Part shown: positions 56,348 to 61,413 of the stretch, one piece after another
Layout of the letters: the number at the start of each line of letters is the position of its first letter
Position numbering within the stretch: the first letter of the stretch is position 1
NCBI GenBank assembly: GCA_002309715.1
Contig: DBXW01000009.1
Span: 44,061 to 105,473, forward strand
Reading direction: 5' to 3'
Origin: Candidatus Avelusimicrobium cornigerorum
Lineage (GTDB): Bacteria; Elusimicrobiota; Elusimicrobia; Elusimicrobiales; Elusimicrobiaceae
DNA length: 61,413 bases
The notes under the pieces: model-generated
Told to the model about the DNA's origin: nothing
Seen by the model: the letters and a program-made list of their open reading frames with translations, nothing else
Database searches by the model: none
Made by a program: the position numbers and the translations under genes

Positions 56348-59263
56348 ATGAAATCAATTAAAGTTATCGGTGCCAAAGGCCACAATTTAAAAAACATTAC
56401 GGTAGAAATACCCAAAGACAAAATGACGGTCGTAACCGGGCTATCCGGCTCGGGCAAGAGTTCGCTGGCGTTTGACACCATTTACGCCGAGGGGCAACGC
56501 CGCTACGTGGAAAGCATGTCGGCCTATGCCCGGCAATTTTTGGAACTGATGGAAAAGCCCGACGTAGAACATATTGAAGGGCTTTCCCCTGCTATTTCCA
56601 TTGAACAACGCAACCCGTCTAAAAACCCGCGTTCTACCGTTTCTACCGTTACGGAAATTTACGATTATTTACGTTTACTTTTTGCGCGCGTAGGCAAGCG
56701 CTATTGCCCGCACTGCGGCCGGGCGGTGGAAACGTGGAGTGTGCAAGGTATCGCACAGGATATTTTGAAAAAATTTGCAGATAAAACGCTCTATATTTTA
56801 TCCCCTGTCGTGCGCGGGCGAACAGGCACCTACGAAGAACTGTTTGCCAAGTTTAAAAAAGAGGGATACGTCAAAGCACGCGTCAACGGCGAAGTCATTG
56901 CATTAGACCATGTGCCGACGTTGGAGCGTTACAAAAAGCATACGATTGAACTGATAGTAGATGAATTTTATGTGGATGAATTTGACCGCGAACGGCTCGT
57001 GGAAAGTTTAGAAGCCGCGCTCAAATACGCCCAAGGGCTTGTTCATATTTTGGAAACGTCCGGCGCGAAACCCGTTGATTTTACCTATAGCGAAAGCAAC
57101 GCCTGTGCGCATTGCGGTATCGGGTTTAGCGAGTTAGAGCCGCGACTTTTTTCGTTTAACTCCCCCTACGGTGCGTGCCCGGAGTGTAACGGCTTGGGCG
57201 TAAAAATTGAAGTAGACGAAACGCTTGTCGTACCTAACCCCGATTTATCCTTAAACCAAGGAGCCATTGAAGCGTGGGAAAACCCGGTTACTACGCGCAC
57301 GCACCGTTGGAAAAACTCGTGGAGCGGCTACTATTACGATATGTTAAAACAAGTCTGCCGCCAACAACATATTTCCATGACCACCCCGTGGAAAAAATTA
57401 CCTAAAGCCCAACGCGATCTGCTCTTGTACGGCACGGGAAATGCTACGTATACGTCCATTATCTCCGGCGGAGAGCAAGATTTTGAAGGGGTGATTACCA
57501 ACTTAAAACGCCGCGTGGCGGAAAGTGAAAGTGATTTTGTAAAAGAAGAAGTTACCCAGCGTTTTATGCGCGAGATTGAGTGTCCCGTTTGTAAAGGCAA
57601 ACGCTTAAAACCCGAGGCACTTGCCGTAAAAGTAGACAGCAAAAACATTGATGAAATTACGTCTATGCAAGTGTCAGTTGCCAAGGCCTTTTTTGACAAA
57701 ATTCACTTGTCCGAAAAAGATAAAATTATTGCTAAAGATGTACTCAAAGAAATTCGCGCGCGGTTGGACTTTTTAAATAGTGTGGGCCTTTCCTATTTAA
57801 CGCTCAACCGCAAAAGCCAAACACTCTCCGGCGGCGAAGCACAACGCATTCACCTCGCCACACAAATCGGCTCGGGGCTCACCGGCGTATTATACGTGTT
57901 AGATGAACCGACGATCGGGCTACATCCGCGTGATAACGACCGCTTAATTGCCACCCTAAAAGATTTGCGCGATTTGGACAACACCCTTATTATTGTGGAA
58001 CACGATAAAGACACCATCTTGGCCGCTGATTATATCGTGGAACTTGGGCCCGCGGCCGGCGAAAACGGCGGACAAATTGTAGCGGCCGAGCCCACCAAAA
58101 ATTTTTTGAAAAACAAAACCTCGCTCACGGCCTCTTATTTAAACGGGCGTAACATTATTTTACCGCGCGAGAAATTACGCAAAGGCAACGGGAAATTTTT
58201 AACCATTTGCGGCGCGAAACAATTTAATTTAAAAGATATTGATGTAAAAATTCCGCTCGGTAAATTTGTCTGCGTGACAGGCGTATCGGGCTCGGGAAAA
58301 AGCACGCTGGTGCACCAAATTTTATATAAAGAACTCGCGCGCAAATTTTACGGAGCCAAAGACGCGCCCGGCGCACACAAAAGTATCAAAGGGCTTGATA
58401 ATATAGACAAAGTCATCATCGTGGACCAAAGCCCGATCGGCAAAACGCCGCGCAGTAACCCGGCTACGTACACAGGCGTATTTTCGCACATACGCGATTT
58501 ATTTGCGCAGATGCCCGAGGCCAAACGGCGCGGATATAAACCGGGGCGCTTTTCGTTTAACGTCAAAGGCGGGCGGTGCGAAAAGTGTCAGGGCGACGGT
58601 ATTTTAAAAATTCAAATGCAATTTTTACCCGATATTTATGTGAAATGCGAGGAGTGCAACGGACAGCGTTTTAACGAGGACACCTTGCAAGTAAAATTCA
58701 AAGGGAAAAGTATTGCTGACGTCTTAAATTTAAGTGTCTCGCAAGCGTTGGAATTTTTTGACGTTATTCCCAAAATCAAACGCTGTTTACAAACACTTAA
58801 CGACGTGGGCCTGGGATATATCAAACTCGGTCAAGCGGCTACTACCTTGTCGGGCGGCGAAGCGCAACGCGTCAAACTGGCAGACGAACTTTCCCGCAAA
58901 GGGACCGGCAACACGCTTTATATTTTAGACGAGCCGACAACCGGACTTCACTTTGCCGATATTGACAAACTTTTGCACGTATTACACGATTTGGCTGACC
59001 GCGGAAACACCGTGCTCATTATTGAACACAATTTAGACGTTATTAAGACGGCCGATTGGTTGATTGATTTAGGACCGGAAGGCGGCGACAAGGGCGGACA
59101 AATTGTATGCGAAGGCACACCGGCCGACGTAGTCAAGTGCGCTAAATCATATACCGGGAAATACCTAAAGCCGGAATTAGACGCCGTGCAAGATTATTTA
59201 AAAAAGCACCCCGGCGAGGCTCTGCACGGGCAAGAACCGGCTTCCGCCAAATCCAACAAATAA
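56348..59263 (+). CDS. uvrA: Excinuclease ABC subunit A
   Basis: 971 residues, slightly longer than the usual 940-950 because of a C-terminal tail (LKKHPGEALHGQEPASAKSNK). It recognises DNA lesions and loads UvrB in nucleotide excision repair. Two ABC ATPase units: Walker A GLSGSGKSS (about 31) and GVSGSGKST (about 646), with two LSGGEAQR signatures and two DEPT Walker B motifs. Zinc fingers are at CPHCGRAV, CAHCG...CPECNG and CEKCQGDG...CEECNG. A possible TACAAT lies 35 nt upstream; the ribosome site is weak (CAGGG). Confidence 0.98.
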   Translation: MKSIKVIGAKGHNLKNITVEIPKDKMTVVTGLSGSGKSSLAFDTIYAEGQRRYVESMSAYARQFLELMEKPDVEHIEGLSPAISIEQRNPSKNPRSTVSTVTEIYDYLRLLFARVGKRYCPHCGRAVETWSVQGIAQDILKKFADKTLYILSPVVRGRTGTYEELFAKFKKEGYVKARVNGEVIALDHVPTLERYKKHTIELIVDEFYVDEFDRERLVESLEAALKYAQGLVHILETSGAKPVDFTYSESNACAHCGIGFSELEPRLFSFNSPYGACPECNGLGVKIEVDETLVVPNPDLSLNQGAIEAWENPVTTRTHRWKNSWSGYYYDMLKQVCRQQHISMTTPWKKLPKAQRDLLLYGTGNATYTSIISGGEQDFEGVITNLKRRVAESESDFVKEEVTQRFMREIECPVCKGKRLKPEALAVKVDSKNIDEITSMQVSVAKAFFDKIHLSEKDKIIAKDVLKEIRARLDFLNSVGLSYLTLNRKSQTLSGGEAQRIHLATQIGSGLTGVLYVLDEPTIGLHPRDNDRLIATLKDLRDLDNTLIIVEHDKDTILAADYIVELGPAAGENGGQIVAAEPTKNFLKNKTSLTASYLNGRNIILPREKLRKGNGKFLTICGAKQFNLKDIDVKIPLGKFVCVTGVSGSGKSTLVHQILYKELARKFYGAKDAPGAHKSIKGLDNIDKVIIVDQSPIGKTPRSNPATYTGVFSHIRDLFAQMPEAKRRGYKPGRFSFNVKGGRCEKCQGDGILKIQMQFLPDIYVKCEECNGQRFNEDTLQVKFKGKSIADVLNLSVSQALEFFDVIPKIKRCLQTLNDVGLGYIKLGQAATTLSGGEAQRVKLADELSRKGTGNTLYILDEPTTGLHFADIDKLLHVLHDLADRGNTVLIIEHNLDVIKTADWLIDLGPEGGDKGGQIVCEGTPADVVKCAKSYTGKYLKPELDAVQDYLKKHPGEALHGQEPASAKSNK

Positions 59264-59264
59264 T

Positions 59265-60626
59265 ATGTCCACTGCCAAAAATCCTTTTAAAGACAAAAAA
59301 CTCTCCCATCTGTTGGTACGTTTTTCCGCACCGGCAGTGGCAGGCATGTTTGCTAACGCGCTGTATAATATCATTTCCCGCATTTATGTCGGGCAAGATG
59401 TGGGCGCGGAAGGCCTGGCGGCTATTACGCTTTTGTTCCCGCTAGGGCTTATTTACATGGGTTTTAGTGCGCTCATCGGCGTAGGAAGCAACGCGCTTTT
59501 TTCCATACGTTTGGGCGAAAAACGAACCGAAGAAGCCCGCTACATTTTGGGTAACGGATTTGTTTTATTGACCCTCGTTTCCGGCGTAATAACAGTTTTA
59601 AGTTATGCTTTTTTAGATCCGATTTTATCGCTGTTAGGAGCCGATGAACAGGTATTGCCGTTTGCGCGTGCATACGCAGAGGTAGTTTTTCCGGGTTATT
59701 TACTTTTCGGTATCGGTGCGGGCATGAACCATTTTATCCGCTCCTCAGGCCGCCCGAAAACCGCTATGGCCACCCAACTGATCGGTGCGTTTATTAACTT
59801 AGTTTTCGGCCCGATTTTTATATTTACGTTACACTGGGGCATCCGCGGAGCGGCGGCGGCTACCGTCTTGGGGCAAGCAATTTCGTTTCTTTGGGTGATG
59901 TGGTTTTTCATCCGCGGCAATACCCTTTACCGTTTGCGGCTTAACTACTGCGCACTTAAAAAGCGCATTGTGCTGGGGTGTATGGCCATCGGGTTTTCGC
60001 AATTTGCGTTTCAGTTGGCATCCAGCGCGCTTAACTTTATTTTAAATCACGCGCTGTTAAGGTACGGCGGCAACGTGGCCGTATCTTCTATGGGAATTGC
60101 CATCAGCGTCAATACGTTAATACTCATGCCGCTACTGGGCATTTCGCAAGGGGCTCAGCCGCTTATCGGATACAATCACGGTGCGCGCAAATATAAAACG
60201 GCTATTCAAACCCTTAAAATGGCCTTGCGTTGGAGTATGTGGATCACAACCACCGGCTTTGTGGTAATTGAAGTTTTTGCTGTGCCTATTGCGGCGGTAT
60301 TTAATTCTACCGATACGATTTTGGTAGCCATGGCGTCGCGCACGATACGCATTTTAAATATTTTCCTGCCCATCTTGCCGCTGCAAATAATGGCTACGAG
60401 TTTCTTCCAGGCCATTAACCAGCCGCTAAAAGCCGCGCTTTTAAGTTTATCACGCCAGGTACTTTTGGTAATTCCGCTAGTGTTTATCTTGCCGCTATTT
60501 TGGAAACTAGACGGCGTGTTTTTAGCACCGGTCGTCGCTGACGCAATAGCCACTATGCTGGCCGTTTATATGTTGCACCGTTTTTTTGCCAAGCATGGGC
60601 TAACGCTTTTTTTGAAGAAGAAATAA
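59265..60626 (+). CDS. MATE-family multidrug/cation antiporter
   Basis: 453 residues with 12 membrane helices in two similar halves. The first half begins LLVRFSAPAVAGMFANALYNIISRIYVGQDVGAEGLAAITLLFP, a standard MATE start, and the second half contains LLGISQGAQPLIGYNHGARKY. It expels drugs or organic cations using Na+ or H+. It starts 1 nt after the uvrA stop, so they are co-transcribed. The pairing of uvrA with an efflux pump may be a stress-resistance unit or simple proximity. Confidence 0.93.
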   Translation: MSTAKNPFKDKKLSHLLVRFSAPAVAGMFANALYNIISRIYVGQDVGAEGLAAITLLFPLGLIYMGFSALIGVGSNALFSIRLGEKRTEEARYILGNGFVLLTLVSGVITVLSYAFLDPILSLLGADEQVLPFARAYAEVVFPGYLLFGIGAGMNHFIRSSGRPKTAMATQLIGAFINLVFGPIFIFTLHWGIRGAAAATVLGQAISFLWVMWFFIRGNTLYRLRLNYCALKKRIVLGCMAIGFSQFAFQLASSALNFILNHALLRYGGNVAVSSMGIAISVNTLILMPLLGISQGAQPLIGYNHGARKYKTAIQTLKMALRWSMWITTTGFVVIEVFAVPIAAVFNSTDTILVAMASRTIRILNIFLPILPLQIMATSFFQAINQPLKAALLSLSRQVLLVIPLVFILPLFWKLDGVFLAPVVADAIATMLAVYMLHRFFAKHGLTLFLKKK

Positions 60627-60639
60627 ATTCCTCAAACAA

Positions 60640-61413
60640 TTATTTATCGTATATGGAAACGACTACCCGGCGATAATCTTTGCGGTTTTTGAATTTTTTC
60701 TTGGCTGCTGACGCCGACGATCCATATGAGCGAGCCACAATTTTGCGGGGGTCCACGCCTTTCTCCACTAATAAATCATACACTTCGGTTACCCGGCCCA
60801 AAGCCATGGCTTTATTGGCCTCTTCCGAGCCGAGGTTACATGTGTAGGCCTCCAGCAAAATAATACGCGAATCTTCGGTATCCACATACGCCTTGGCAAA
60901 ATCCGACACGTCTTCCTTCGCCGAGTCGGAAAGTAGAAATTGATTAAAGCCAAATAACACGTGGAACATCTCTTTAGGGGTTTTCGTTTGCTCAATTTGT
61001 TGCAAATCATTTATATACGCTACTTCTAACGGCCCAATTTGTTTAACTTCCACCGCGGAGGCCTCGGCCAATTCTTCCGCTTGCGGCAAAATCTCTTCCA
61101 TCGGACTTTGTAACGGATTCCATACTTGCGCTTGCGTTTGCACTAACTTTTGATTTTTCTTTTTTTCGGCAGGAGTTCTTGCCGCCGTATCTTCGCCGCC
61201 GAACTTATAACGAACGCCCGCATATACACCCCATCCTTCTATCTTCTTGCCGTTTTCATAACTGCCCAAAGCGTACCAATACAAGTCTTTGGTTAATTGC
61301 ATATTCAGCCCGGCGTTGACTTCTAAACTACCGCCGCTTAAATCACTCTTTTCCGTCGCTCCGCCGTAACTCACGTTCCCTTTCCCATCAAATTCATATC
61401 GGTATGCAAGTTC
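60640..61413 (-). CDS. OmpA-domain outer membrane protein, N-terminus outside window
   Basis: 257 residues visible; the frame is open to the window edge, so the start lies beyond 61413 and the internal GTG at 61374 is not taken as the start. The visible N-terminal part (SLEVNAGLNMQLTKDLYWYALGSYENG and WGVYAGVRYKFG) reads as the last strands of an outer-membrane beta-barrel ending in an aromatic residue. A linker and an OmpA-like peptidoglycan-binding domain (about 140-257) follow with ILLEAYTCNLGSEEANKAMALGRVTEVYDLLVEKG and ARSYG. It would tie the outer membrane to the wall. Convergent with the MATE gene, with 13 nt between and no terminator seen. Confidence 0.87.
   Translation of the reverse strand, partial: ELAYRYEFDGKGNVSYGGATEKSDLSGGSLEVNAGLNMQLTKDLYWYALGSYENGKKIEGWGVYAGVRYKFGGEDTAARTPAEKKKNQKLVQTQAQVWNPLQSPMEEILPQAEELAEASAVEVKQIGPLEVAYINDLQQIEQTKTPKEMFHVLFGFNQFLLSDSAKEDVSDFAKAYVDTEDSRIILLEAYTCNLGSEEANKAMALGRVTEVYDLLVEKGVDPRKIVARSYGSSASAAKKKFKNRKDYRRVVVSIYDK

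Noticed and set aside
1..61413. CRISPR array, prophage, insertion sequence or rRNA operon
   Set aside because: No regularly spaced direct repeats, transposase or integrase motifs, phage structural genes or rRNA stretches were seen.

Overview
The window looks like chromosome from an anaerobic Gram-negative bacterium of the Elusimicrobiota, probably a gut lineage related to Elusimicrobium. This is inferred from gene content: seven separate type IV pilin-like genes with the GFTLxE signature, a single-chain pyruvate:ferredoxin oxidoreductase, the MEP isoprenoid pathway, and outer-membrane proteins (TolC-like, OmpA-like, lipoproteins with LspA). No phage, transposase, CRISPR array or rRNA was seen. 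About 60 protein genes and one tRNA are supported.

Layout. 0-6.5 kb: a partial exported ankyrin protein, a candidate small RNA, lon, three tandem pilins, an FKBP isomerase and a fourth pilin. 6.7-18.4 kb: nifJ, a membrane ankyrin protein, a def/aspartokinase/small-membrane-protein operon, a divergent operon (RecB/RNase H-like nuclease, inositol-phosphatase-like enzyme, double-ACT protein), a large Cys-rich pilin, an unexplained structured non-coding stretch (17.28-17.68 kb), a glycogen-binding-domain membrane protein and tRNA-Gly(CCC). 18.4-30.4 kb: CCA-adding enzyme, acyl-CoA ligase, a peptide ABC transporter operon with an embedded M20 peptidase, a divergent DUF192 lipoprotein plus exported M20 peptidase, metK and a DJ-1 protein. 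30.4-38.9 kb: pilin, then the operon ileS-lspA-TPR lipoprotein-atypical P-type ATPase-queF-PrcB-like protein, and a DtxR/MntR-like regulator.

38.9-47.7 kb: envelope and isoprenoid operon uppS-(alkD-like)-cdsA-dxr-rseP-ispG running into an AT-rich type II restriction-modification pair and then proS. 47.7-61.4 kb: pilin, a MacAB/TolC-like tripartite exporter operon, flavodoxin, a flippase/gamma-carbonic anhydrase/response regulator/TPR operon, uvrA-MATE, and a partial OmpA-domain outer-membrane protein.

The genes fit a peptide- and amino-acid-using fermenter: exported and cytosolic M20 peptidases flank a dipeptide/oligopeptide transporter, and pyruvate is oxidised by PFOR. Two cross-cutting patterns stand out. 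First, at nine genes a good -10 hexamer lies only 6-8 nt before the ATG with no Shine-Dalgarno sequence, so the mRNAs should be leaderless, while other genes in the window have ordinary Shine-Dalgarno sites. Second, all seven pilin genes lie on the minus strand, and the four isolated ones all sit tail-to-tail against the end of a plus-strand operon at a strong terminator, as if pilin cassettes were placed at operon ends. All identifications are from reading the sequence; no database search was run.
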